Shown: in pieces, positions 34,757-42,520 of the stretch | Layout of the letters: each line of letters begins with the position of its first letter | How positions within the stretch are numbered: position 1 is the first letter of the stretch | Assembly (NCBI GenBank): GCA_031431475.1 | Contig: JANPDL010000035.1 | Coordinates: 186,001 to 250,000 of the forward strand | Reading direction: 5' to 3' | Length of the DNA: 64,000 bases | Source: JADCCX01 sp031431475 | GTDB taxonomy: Bacteria > Pseudomonadota > Alphaproteobacteria > Rhizobiales > Beijerinckiaceae | Program-made: the position numbers and the translations under genes | Notes under the pieces: model-generated | Told to the model about the DNA's origin: nothing | What the model saw: only the letters and a program-made list of their open reading frames with translations | Database searches by the model: none

Positions 34757-36061
34757 ATGACGCTGACAACAGCAACCGACCGCTTCAAGGGTATCAAACG
34801 GGATTACACCCCCGCCGACGTCGAGAAGCTGCGCGGCTCCGTCAAGATCGAATACACGCTGGCTCGCATGGGCGCCAACCGTCTCTGGCAGCTCCTGCAC
34901 GAGCGCCCGTTTGTGCGCACTCTGGGCGCCCTGACTGGCAACCAGGCAATGCAGCAGGTGAAAGCGGGACTTGAGGCCATCTACCTCTCGGGCTGGCAGG
35001 TTGCGGCGGACGCCAACAACGCGGGCCAGATGTACCCGGACCAGTCGCTCTATCCCGCATCGTCGGTTCCCGATGTCGTCAAGCGCATCAACAACACCCT
35101 GCGCCGGGCCGACCAGATCGCCACGATGGAAGGCGACAAGTCGACCCACTGGTTTGCGCCCATCATCGCCGATGCCGAGGCCGGTTTCGGCGGGCCACTC
35201 AACGCCTTCGAGTTGATGAAGTCGATGATCGAGGCTGGTGCCGCTGGCGTCCATTTCGAGGACCAGCTGGCGTCTGAAAAGAAATGCGGCCATCTGGGCG
35301 GCAAGGTCCTGGTGCCCACCAAGACCTTCCAGCGGACGCTCAACGCAGCACGCCTCGCGGCCGATGTCATGGACGTCCCGACACTGGTTCTGGCCCGCAC
35401 GGACGCCCATGCGGCCAATCTGATCACATCGGATGTCGATGATTACGATCACCCCTGGATCGACCGCGACAGCCGCACGGACGAGGGCTTCTACCGTCTC
35501 AAGCAGGGCAAGACCCATTCGGTTGGTCATGCCATCAGCCGCGGCCTCGCCTATGCGCCCTATGCCGACCTGATCTGGTGGGAAACATCCGAGCCGGATC
35601 TGGGCGAGGCACGCGAATTCGCGGAGGAGATGCACCGTCATCACCCGGGCAAGATGCTGGCCTACAACTGCTCGCCGTCGTTCAACTGGTTGAAAAAGAT
35701 GAGCATCGAGGAGGCCACACGCTATCAGGAGAAGATCGGCGCGATGGGCTACAAGTTCCAGTTCGTCACGCTCGCCGGCTTCCATTCGCTCAATCTCTCG
35801 ATGTTCGAACTGGCCAAGGGCTATTCCACCCGCGGCATGGGTGCTTACTCGGAGATGCAGCAGCGCGAATTTGCGGCGCAGGACAACGGCTTCACCGCCG
35901 TGCGCCACCAGCGCGAGGTCGGCACGGGGTATTTCGATGCGGTGTCGGTCGCGATCTCGGGTGGCAAGTCGTCTACGACGGCGATGGCAGGCTCTACCGA
36001 GACCGAACAGTTTCACGGCAACCACAACACGCCTGCCTCCAAGGGCATCGCGGCTGAATAA
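34757..36061 (+). CDS. aceA: Isocitrate lyase
   Basis: A 434-residue enzyme splitting isocitrate into glyoxylate and succinate, the first step of the glyoxylate bypass. Diagnostic features: the catalytic loop KKCGHLGGK with Cys177, the metal region WFAPIIADAEAGFGG, VHFEDQLASEKK, and NCSPSFNW. The start at 34757 has AAGGA upstream; the longer frame has no such site. It is transcribed away from ScfR, and a small DUF4170 gene follows. Confidence 0.97.
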   Translation: MTLTTATDRFKGIKRDYTPADVEKLRGSVKIEYTLARMGANRLWQLLHERPFVRTLGALTGNQAMQQVKAGLEAIYLSGWQVAADANNAGQMYPDQSLYPASSVPDVVKRINNTLRRADQIATMEGDKSTHWFAPIIADAEAGFGGPLNAFELMKSMIEAGAAGVHFEDQLASEKKCGHLGGKVLVPTKTFQRTLNAARLAADVMDVPTLVLARTDAHAANLITSDVDDYDHPWIDRDSRTDEGFYRLKQGKTHSVGHAISRGLAYAPYADLIWWETSEPDLGEAREFAEEMHRHHPGKMLAYNCSPSFNWLKKMSIEEATRYQEKIGAMGYKFQFVTLAGFHSLNLSMFELAKGYSTRGMGAYSEMQQREFAAQDNGFTAVRHQREVGTGYFDAVSVAISGGKSSTTAMAGSTETEQFHGNHNTPASKGIAAE

Positions 36062-36085
36062 CACTAACTCCAAGGAGAAACGACC

Positions 36086-36343
36086 ATGACAAAGCAATTC
36101 TGGGTGATCGGCGGCGAGTACAAGGACGCTGATTTCAACGAGATCGAGGAAGGCTCACACCGCACCTATGGGCCGTTCTTCAGCTATGAAGATGCCAATG
36201 TGCAATGGAAGACATGCTCCGAGCGGAGCCGCAGCCAGGCCTATACCCGCTATCAGATCGTGGCCTCGGCCCATAATCCGCAGCGACCGTCGGCTCGCCA
36301 GAAGGCGGCCATGGCAGCCATCGGCATGGCGGCAACGCACTGA
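36086..36343 (+). CDS. DUF4170 domain-containing protein
   Basis: An 85-residue protein of the DUF4170 family (FWVIGGEYKDADF, YGPFFSYEDANVQWKTCSERSRSQAYTRYQIV), with no known function, common in Hyphomicrobiales. AAGGAG precedes the start. It follows aceA by 24 bases and probably shares its transcript, which would end at the hairpin at 36393-36427. Confidence 0.9.
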   Translation: MTKQFWVIGGEYKDADFNEIEEGSHRTYGPFFSYEDANVQWKTCSERSRSQAYTRYQIVASAHNPQRPSARQKAAMAAIGMAATH

Positions 36344-36392
36344 AGTTCAACCAATCCCATCGGCCCCCAGCCCCTGCCGATGGCGATCCCCT

Positions 36393-36427
36393 GACCGTGG
36401 TGAGCGTAGAGCTCCCACGGTCTTTTT
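36393..36427 (+). terminator. Rho-independent terminator after aceA/DUF4170
   Basis: GACCGTGG-(T)-GAGC pairs with GCTC-CCACGGTC around loop GTAGA, then TTTTT. It lies between the convergent DUF4170 and cytochrome b561 genes. Confidence 0.88.
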
Positions 36428-36984
36428 CATGTCCCACCGCCAATCATCCGGCGGAGCACATTGTCCCGGTCGATGACATGATGCTTCAGCGCGGCAAACA
36501 CATGCAGCAGGGCTACCGCCAGCAGCGCCTTGGTCAACCAGCCGTGCCAAGCCTTGGCCAGCTTGTAGGTTTCCAGATCACGCGGAACGATGGCGGGCAG
36601 ATCGAAAAGTCCGAAGACGGAAGTGGGTATCGGCAAAGGCGTGGCCGAAGCCATGGTCCAGCCGCTGAGCGCAACCGCTACAATCAGCAGATACAGTGCG
36701 ACATGCGCCGCTGACGCTGCAAACGATTGCCAGCGCGGGCCGGGAACGGCAGGGCCACGCGGGGCCAGCACCAGCCGTGTCAGCAGGCGCAGCGCCGTCA
36801 CTGACAGAACCACGATTCCTAAGGCCTTGTGCGACTGGTAGAGATCGAAACGGATGCCGGTATCATCGACGCGCACCATGATGGTGCCCACGGCGAGCAT
36901 GGTGATGATCATCACGGCGGATACCCAGTGCAGTAGGCGGACGGCACCAGGCCAGCCCGCTTGTGTTGAGTTGGCTCCTCTCAT
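36427..36984 (-). CDS. Cytochrome b561 family protein
   Basis: A 185-residue inner-membrane haem b protein with four membrane helices and paired histidines: RLLHWVSA near residue 17, SHKALGI, HVALYLL and HGWLTKALLAVALLHVFAALKHHVID. It transfers electrons between quinol and periplasmic partners, and in this family is often next to a YceI gene, as here (four-base overlap with the upstream gene). Confidence 0.93.
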   Translation of the reverse strand: MRGANSTQAGWPGAVRLLHWVSAVMIITMLAVGTIMVRVDDTGIRFDLYQSHKALGIVVLSVTALRLLTRLVLAPRGPAVPGPRWQSFAASAAHVALYLLIVAVALSGWTMASATPLPIPTSVFGLFDLPAIVPRDLETYKLAKAWHGWLTKALLAVALLHVFAALKHHVIDRDNVLRRMIGGGT

Positions 36985-37562
36985 TCCGCTTCGGCCTCTG
37001 TGGTGACCAATATGCGCACATCATCCGCGATGAGCGGCTGCCCCGAGATGAAACCGAACTCGGAGCGCTTGATCGTGCCCCGCGCAGAGAAACGCAATTG
37101 TTTCTGCGCATATTGGCGCTGGTCAACATCGACCTGAAAACTGACCGGGCGTGTCTGGCCCATGAAGGTCATGTTGCCTGCGACACGCACAGCGCTCTCG
37201 CTTAGCTTCTCGACGGAACTGGAGCGAAAGCGCATCTCGGGGAAGGCTCCGGTGTTGAGCATTGATTCGCTCTTGATGAAGCCGGTGACCGAGGACGAGC
37301 CCGCATCCACTGAGGACGCCTGCACAACAAAAGACACAGTGCTCTTTGCGGGCTCTTTGAAATCAACATTGATATTGCCCTGAAAGACCTTGAATGCGCC
37401 TTTCGTGGTGGGCCAGCCAACGGCATCGACCTCGAAGGTGATGCGGGTTTTCTGCGGGTTGATCTTGAGGGTTTCGGCTGCTGAGAGAACGGGCGAGAAG
37501 GCTGTCAACAAAAAGAATGTCGTCGCCGTGTATCCCCCCTTCTGTTTGAACCATTGTTGCAT
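36981..37562 (-). CDS. YceI family periplasmic protein
   Basis: About 193 residues with a Sec signal (GGYTATTFFLLTAFSPVLSAAE) and the YceI lipocalin-like barrel: INPQKTRITFEVDAVGWPTTKGAFKVFQG, VQASSVDAGSSSVTGFIKSESMLN, NMTFMGQTRPVSF, EFGFISGQPLIADDVRI. Such proteins bind polyisoprenoid lipids or quinone-like molecules. The ATG at 37562 has AGGAG eight bases upstream; the longer frame would need a TTG. Operon with cytochrome b561. Confidence 0.92.
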   Translation of the reverse strand: MQQWFKQKGGYTATTFFLLTAFSPVLSAAETLKINPQKTRITFEVDAVGWPTTKGAFKVFQGNINVDFKEPAKSTVSFVVQASSVDAGSSSVTGFIKSESMLNTGAFPEMRFRSSSVEKLSESAVRVAGNMTFMGQTRPVSFQVDVDQRQYAQKQLRFSARGTIKRSEFGFISGQPLIADDVRILVTTEAEAE

Positions 37563-37689
37563 TGGTGGAACTCCTGCTTTCAAGTGCTTGCGTCGATGCA
37601 GAGGCTTTATCCTGTATTTACGTCCGGAACTGTGCCGAAGGGAACAGCATGAACTGACTATGGTCCGTAGGCGGCAACTTCCATCCCCG

Positions 37690-38118
37690 CTACATCACCA
37701 GCTTCACTGCCCCCACCACCACGAGATAGCGCGCCAGCTTGCCCACACCCGTCACCAGGATGAACACCCACAGCGGCGTTCTCATGACGCCTGCCATCAC
37801 GGTCAGCGGATCGCCGATCACCGGCACCCAGGCCGCCAGTAGCGACCACACACCCCAGCGCTTGTACCAGTTCTGGTACTTTTCGAATTCTTCTGGTTTC
37901 ACGGGAAAGCGGGGGTGATTACGCCAGCGCTCGACGAACAGGCCGAGCCACCAGTTGACGACCGAGCCGAGCGTATTGCCGATGGTCGCGACCACGACGA
38001 GGGATGTCAGGTCCCATGACCCCATCGCAATCAGCGCCAGCAGGGCGGCTTCGGATGATCCCGGAAGGATCGTCGCCGACAGAAAAGCCGCCCAGAACAG
38101 CCCGATGAGTTCCCACAT
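37690..38118 (-). CDS. YqaA family membrane protein (DedA-like)
   Basis: About 142 residues, four hydrophobic helices, with ATLPGSSEAALLALIA-like N-terminal block (SATILPGSSEAALLAL) and NTLGSVVNWWLGLFVE, YQNWYKRWGVWSLLAAWVPVIGDPLTVMAGVM typical of YqaA, a SNARE-associated/DedA relative. Lipid scrambling or transport has been proposed for related DedA proteins; the function of YqaA is not settled. The start at 38118 (MWELIG) is set by family comparison. Divergent from glpK. Confidence 0.87.
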   Translation of the reverse strand: MWELIGLFWAAFLSATILPGSSEAALLALIAMGSWDLTSLVVVATIGNTLGSVVNWWLGLFVERWRNHPRFPVKPEEFEKYQNWYKRWGVWSLLAAWVPVIGDPLTVMAGVMRTPLWVFILVTGVGKLARYLVVVGAVKLVM

Positions 38119-38186
38119 GGCGAAGCGTTTGCCTGATTGCGCGAAGCACGGCAATGTGCGGTAAAAATCATCTGGGGAGAGACAGC

Positions 38187-39728
38187 ATGGCTGCGAGATC
38201 GCGCGCTCGGAAATCTAACGTGGCAGCGAAGCGTCATATCATGGCGATCGATCAGGGCACGACATCGACGCGCACGATCATCTTCGGACCGGATATGGCT
38301 GTCATCACTTCGGCGCAGCAGGAGTTTCCGCAGCATTTCCCAAAGTCGGGATGGGTGGAGCATGATCCCGAGGATATCTGGCGGACTGTTCTGGCCACGG
38401 CTCGCTCAGCACTGAAGAAGGCCAAGCTCAAAGCCTCCGATATCGCGGGTATCGGCATCACCAACCAGCGCGAGACAACGATTGTTTGGGAGCGGGCCAC
38501 GGGCAAGGCGATCCATAATGCCATTGTCTGGCAGGATCGGCGCACATCGGAGGTCTGCCAGAAGCTGAAGGCGGCTGGCCATGAAAAGCTGGTGGCAAAG
38601 AAAACCGGTCTGCTGCTCGATCCTTACTTCTCTGGCACCAAGATCGCGTGGATTCTGGACACCGTGAAAGGCGCACGGGCAAAGGCCGAAAAAGGCCAGC
38701 TGGCTTTCGGTACGGTCGATTGCTTCCTCGTCAGCCGCCTGACCAAAGGCAAGGTCCATGCGACGGACGCTACCAACGCCTCACGCACGTTGCTGCTCGA
38801 TATTCACAGCGGGCAATGGGATGACGCGTTGCTGTCGATCATCAACGTACCCGGTGCCATGTTGCCAGAGGTCCGGGATTGCGCGGCGGATTTCGGCATG
38901 GCGGACAAGGAGTGGTTCGGGGCTGAAATTCCGATCCTCGGCGTCGCGGGCGACCAGCAGGCGGCGACCATCGGGCAGGCCTGCTTTGAGCCCGGCATGA
39001 TGAAATCGACGTATGGCACGGGCTGTTTTGCGCTGCTCAACATTGGGAGCAAGGCCGTGCAATCGAAGAACCGGCTGCTTACCACCATCGCCTACCAGTT
39101 CGGTGGCAAGCGGACCTATGCACTGGAAGGCTCGATCTTTGTGGCAGGCGCCGCCGTGCAATGGCTGCGCGATGGACTGAAGGTGATAAAGTCAGCCAGC
39201 GAAACCGGGGCTCTTGCGAAGAAAGCTGACCCCAGCCAGCAGGTGATTCTGGTCCCGGCGTTCGTGGGACTTGGTGCTCCCTACTGGGATGCCGAATGCC
39301 GGGCTGCCGTATTTGGACTGACTCGCAACACTGGCCCTGCGGAGCTGGCACGGGCAGCGCTCGAAAGTGTGTGTTTCCAGACGCGTGATCTGATCGAGGC
39401 AATGAAAGCGGACTGGAAGACTGCTGTCGGCTCCGGCACTGTCCTTCGCGTCGATGGCGGCATGACGGCCAGCGACTGGACCATGCAGCGCCTTGCCGAC
39501 ATGCTGGATGCACCGGTGGATCGCCCGAAAGTGCTGGAGACAACGGCGCTGGGCGCGGCCTATCTCGCGGGCTGGCAGGCTGGGCTTTACGGACCGCCTG
39601 AGAGTTTTGCCAAAAAATGGAAGCGGCAGAAGCGCTTCGAGCCTACCATGGATGCCTCTGTTCGGGATAGCAGTTACAGTGCCTGGAAGGATGCGGTGAA
39701 GCGGACCATGGGCAAGATAGGTGGATGA
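38187..39728 (+). CDS. glpK: Glycerol kinase
   Basis: A 513-residue kinase that phosphorylates glycerol to glycerol 3-phosphate. FGGY-family marks: IDQGTTSTRTIIF at the N-terminus, GITNQRETTIVWERATGK, IVWQDRRT, STYGTGCFALLN and APYWDAECRAAVFGLTR, and VDGGMTASDW. The first ATG in the frame (38154) lacks a ribosome-binding site; GGGGAGAG precedes 38187. No glpF, glpD or glpR is beside it. It overlaps the MOSC gene by four bases. Confidence 0.95.
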   Translation: MAARSRARKSNVAAKRHIMAIDQGTTSTRTIIFGPDMAVITSAQQEFPQHFPKSGWVEHDPEDIWRTVLATARSALKKAKLKASDIAGIGITNQRETTIVWERATGKAIHNAIVWQDRRTSEVCQKLKAAGHEKLVAKKTGLLLDPYFSGTKIAWILDTVKGARAKAEKGQLAFGTVDCFLVSRLTKGKVHATDATNASRTLLLDIHSGQWDDALLSIINVPGAMLPEVRDCAADFGMADKEWFGAEIPILGVAGDQQAATIGQACFEPGMMKSTYGTGCFALLNIGSKAVQSKNRLLTTIAYQFGGKRTYALEGSIFVAGAAVQWLRDGLKVIKSASETGALAKKADPSQQVILVPAFVGLGAPYWDAECRAAVFGLTRNTGPAELARAALESVCFQTRDLIEAMKADWKTAVGSGTVLRVDGGMTASDWTMQRLADMLDAPVDRPKVLETTALGAAYLAGWQAGLYGPPESFAKKWKRQKRFEPTMDASVRDSSYSAWKDAVKRTMGKIGG

Positions 39729-40495
39729 CAGGAATGGCTGAAATTGCATCGCTGTATCGCTATCCTGTCAAAGGACTGTCGCCCGAGCCGCTGGAGAGTG
39801 CCTCGCTGGAGGCTGGTGCGCATTTCCCCGGCGACCGGATGTTTGCGGTGGAGAATGGTCCCTCCGGCTATGATCCCCGGGCAGCCGAACATATGCCGAA
39901 GATCAGGTTTCTGATGCTGATGCGCAATGAGCGGCTGGCGCGGATGAAAACGCGGTTTGACGATGCGACTGGCATTCTCTCGTTCAGTCAGGGTGGTCAT
40001 GTGGTTGTGGCGGGCGATGTCCGGACTGTAGCCGGGCGGCAGGCACTGGAGGCTTTTTTCACCACGCATTTCACTGAGGAATTGCGCGGCGCTCCAAAGG
40101 TGCTGACGGCCCCGCCTGGCTTCCGCTTCATGGACAGCCGCAACGGATTTCTCTCTATCATTAATCTGGCCAGTGTCGCGGCGGTTGCCAAGTCGGCGGG
40201 CCGCAAGACCATTGATCCATTGCGCTTTCGCGCCAATGTCTATGTGGACGGGCTTGGTGCCTGGGGCGAGTTCGATCTCATAGGCAAACAGGTCAAGCTG
40301 GGTGGAGCAACACTGGAAATCATCAAGCGCATTGACCGCTGCGCCGCGACGGATGTGGACCCCTCAACAGGCATCCGCGACCTCAGGATGGTCGAACTTC
40401 TGGAGCAGAGTTTCGGCCACCACGATTGCGGGGTCTATGCGCGGATCGTTTCAGCCGGCGTCATCAAAAAGGGCGATGTGCTGACCGCCCTTTGA
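39725..40495 (+). CDS. MOSC domain-containing protein
   Basis: A 256-residue protein with the N-terminal beta-barrel domain (YRYPVKGLSPEPLESASL, PGDRMFAVENG) and the MOSC domain (RFRANVYVDGLGAWGEFD, LGGATLEIIKRIDRCAATDVDPSTGIRD), with a conserved cysteine (RCAATDVD) used in sulfur transfer. It resembles mARC/YcbX-type proteins which bind molybdenum cofactor; YcbX acts in detoxifying N-hydroxylated compounds. The start overlaps the glpK stop (ATGA), so the two are co-transcribed. Confidence 0.88.
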   Translation: MTGMAEIASLYRYPVKGLSPEPLESASLEAGAHFPGDRMFAVENGPSGYDPRAAEHMPKIRFLMLMRNERLARMKTRFDDATGILSFSQGGHVVVAGDVRTVAGRQALEAFFTTHFTEELRGAPKVLTAPPGFRFMDSRNGFLSIINLASVAAVAKSAGRKTIDPLRFRANVYVDGLGAWGEFDLIGKQVKLGGATLEIIKRIDRCAATDVDPSTGIRDLRMVELLEQSFGHHDCGVYARIVSAGVIKKGDVLTAL

Positions 40496-40501
40496 GGTAT
40501 T

Positions 40502-41473
40502 TCAAGCCTGATCTTCGCCGCCCGGTTCAGGTGCGCTCTCGGCACGGGGGCGGCGACGGCGGCGGGTCTTGACGCGGCCATCTCCTGAGTCAGCACCATC
40601 TGATTCGATCCCGGGCGCAGCTCCCTCGTCGGAAACCATCGCACGCACCGGTGCTGTAATGAAGGACGGCAGACCGGGCTGTTCATCGGCCACAAACGCT
40701 GGCGCGCCACCTTCTGGCTGACGCTCGACATGGGGCGCGCGCTCTTCGAAAGAACTGCCATCTGCAGGACGCCCCTCACCATTGGGCCGATCACCAAAGT
40801 TGCGGTCACGTCCGAAGCGTCTGTTCTGGCGATCACGGCCTCCTTGCTGGCGATCACCACCACGATCACCGCGGTCCTCATAGGGGCGGCGGTTGTCGAA
40901 CGGGCGGTCCTGTCGCGGCGGGCGTGGTTGGTACTGCGGTTGCCCGCCTTCCAGTGCCTGTCCCTCCGGCATGGGCGGCTGGTCGCCTCCACCGGGAACA
41001 TCACCGTAGGACTGCTCTCCAGACGGGTTGTAGCCTGTATTGCCGTTCTGGCCATTGACGCTATTGGCCTGCTGGAAATTCTGCGGCGCGCGGAAGGTGA
41101 ACCGGTCCGCACCTGCGACCTCGAATTCATCCTCGTCATCCACGATCTCATCGGATACGGGATTGGGCAAGCCGTTGGCCTGATTGTAGGCGACCTGTTG
41201 CGCATACTGCGCCGCCGCGATGATGCGGTAATAATGCTCGGCGTGCTGGAGATAGCTTTCCGCCATCACCGTGTCGCTTGATGTGTGGGCATCACGGGCA
41301 AGCTGGACGTATTTTTCCGCGATATGCTGCGGTGTGCCACGCACTTTCACATCAGGTCCGTTCGATTCGTAGGACCGTGTGAGCGGATTCGGCCCGCGCC
41401 TGCTGCCGCCACCGCCACTGTTGTTGTTATTGCTGCGGCCACCCCGCATGCGGTTCTTTTGTCCGGGTCTCAT
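40502..41473 (-). CDS. DUF4167 domain-containing protein
   Basis: About 323 residues. The N-terminus (MRPGQKNRMRG, then an Asn/Gly/Ser-rich run) and the following block RSYESNGPDVKVRGTPQHIAEKYVQLARDAHTSSD...YLQHAEHYYRIIAAAQ define DUF4167; the rest is low-complexity, Arg/Asp/Gly/Gln-rich and disordered, ending in a basic tail (KTRRRRRPR). The N-terminal composition suggests RNA or nucleoid binding, but no function is established. Start at 41473 is supported by AGGGA and by the family start; the upstream ten codons are probably not translated. Confidence 0.93.
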   Translation of the reverse strand: MRPGQKNRMRGGRSNNNNSGGGGSRRGPNPLTRSYESNGPDVKVRGTPQHIAEKYVQLARDAHTSSDTVMAESYLQHAEHYYRIIAAAQYAQQVAYNQANGLPNPVSDEIVDDEDEFEVAGADRFTFRAPQNFQQANSVNGQNGNTGYNPSGEQSYGDVPGGGDQPPMPEGQALEGGQPQYQPRPPRQDRPFDNRRPYEDRGDRGGDRQQGGRDRQNRRFGRDRNFGDRPNGEGRPADGSSFEERAPHVERQPEGGAPAFVADEQPGLPSFITAPVRAMVSDEGAAPGIESDGADSGDGRVKTRRRRRPRAESAPEPGGEDQA

Positions 41474-41877
41474 CCATATTCCCTGGTTGGAGATCGCATT
41501 CACGACAGTTCATGGCGTCCTGAAACGGATGCCGAGACGCCGCCGGGGACCACAGCCCGCAGCCGACGATTTGACTTAAGAATGATCCAAAGCGCCCCTG
41601 CGCCTGCCCGGTCCCAAATCTGATTCGGTGATCGAAAGTCCCTTGAAACCAGCCTTGTTCTTAATCTTTGGAGGCTTTGCGGTGGAGCAAGCCATTTGCT
41701 CTACACCTGTTGTTATTACTATCTATCCCGAAGCCCCGGGATTGGCAAGGGATTTGATATCGGATGGTTATCCGATGGGCTGGATGGTTATCTCCCGCTG
41801 TGAACAATCGCATCATAAGCCCTGACTGGACGATGCAACCCGATCTGCTACCGTTTTTCCCTGAGGAGTGCACTTCG
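41474..41877. other. Intergenic region of about 400 bases between DUF4167 and LysE genes
   Basis: No convincing gene is seen; a 65-codon frame at 41628 lacks a ribosome-binding site and family match. The region should hold the divergent promoters. It contains the palindrome ATCGGAT-GGTT-ATCCGAT at 41759-41776 and an AT-richer stretch around 41640-41750. Confidence 0.6.
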
Positions 41878-42519
41878 ATGATCTTCATTCCCGAGTTTCC
41901 GGTTCTGGCGGCTTATACAGCGGCCTGTCTGGTGCTGTGCATCACGCCGGGACCGGACATGAGCCTCTTTCTTTCGCGCACCATGGCGGGCGGTGTGAAA
42001 TCGGGCATGGCCTCGATGCTGGGCGCGAGCTTCGGCTGCCTGATTCATACGATTCTAGCGGCAGTCGGACTGTCCGCCGTGATCGCGACCTCGCCCAATG
42101 CCTTCCTCGTGATCAAGATCATCGGGGCGCTCTATCTGGCCTGGCTGGCGCTCGATTCGCTGCGCAATGGCTCCGCTCTCAACGTGAGAGAGGGAGAATC
42201 GCAGACACCCTCGGTGATCCGCTCGTTCTCGACAGGAGTGATGATCAATCTGTCCAACCCCAAGGTGATCCTGTTTTTCGTGACATTCCTGCCGCAGTTC
42301 ATTTCGGCGTCGGACCCAGATGCTGCGGGCAAGCTCGCCTTTCTCGGCTTCTACATGGTGGCTTTCAGCACGCCTATCACCGCGCTGATGATCCTGGGAG
42401 CGGAGCGCGTCGTTACAGGCCTGAAGCAGAAGCCGCAGATCATGCGGATGATCGATTATCTCTTTGCGGGCATTTTCGGTGCGTTCGCCGTGAAAATCCT
42501 GCTGACTGACAGCAAATAG
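41878..42519 (+). CDS. LysE family translocator
   Basis: A 213-residue protein with five or six membrane helices and the LysE/RhtB marks LCITPGPDMSLFLSRTMAGGVKSGMASMLGASFG, GALYLAWLA and NLSNPKVILFFVTFLPQF. It probably exports amino acids or related compounds. The start at 41878 has GAGGAG ten bases upstream. It ends one base before the ptsP stop on the opposite strand. Confidence 0.92.
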   Translation: MIFIPEFPVLAAYTAACLVLCITPGPDMSLFLSRTMAGGVKSGMASMLGASFGCLIHTILAAVGLSAVIATSPNAFLVIKIIGALYLAWLALDSLRNGSALNVREGESQTPSVIRSFSTGVMINLSNPKVILFFVTFLPQFISASDPDAAGKLAFLGFYMVAFSTPITALMILGAERVVTGLKQKPQIMRMIDYLFAGIFGAFAVKILLTDSK

Positions 42520-42520
42520 A

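Noticed and set aside
34739..36097. A 452-codon open frame on the minus strand
   Set aside because: Antisense to isocitrate lyase; no recognisable domain.
41628..41825. A 65-codon frame between DUF4167 and LysE
   Set aside because: No ribosome-binding sequence, no family match, and it lies in the expected promoter region.
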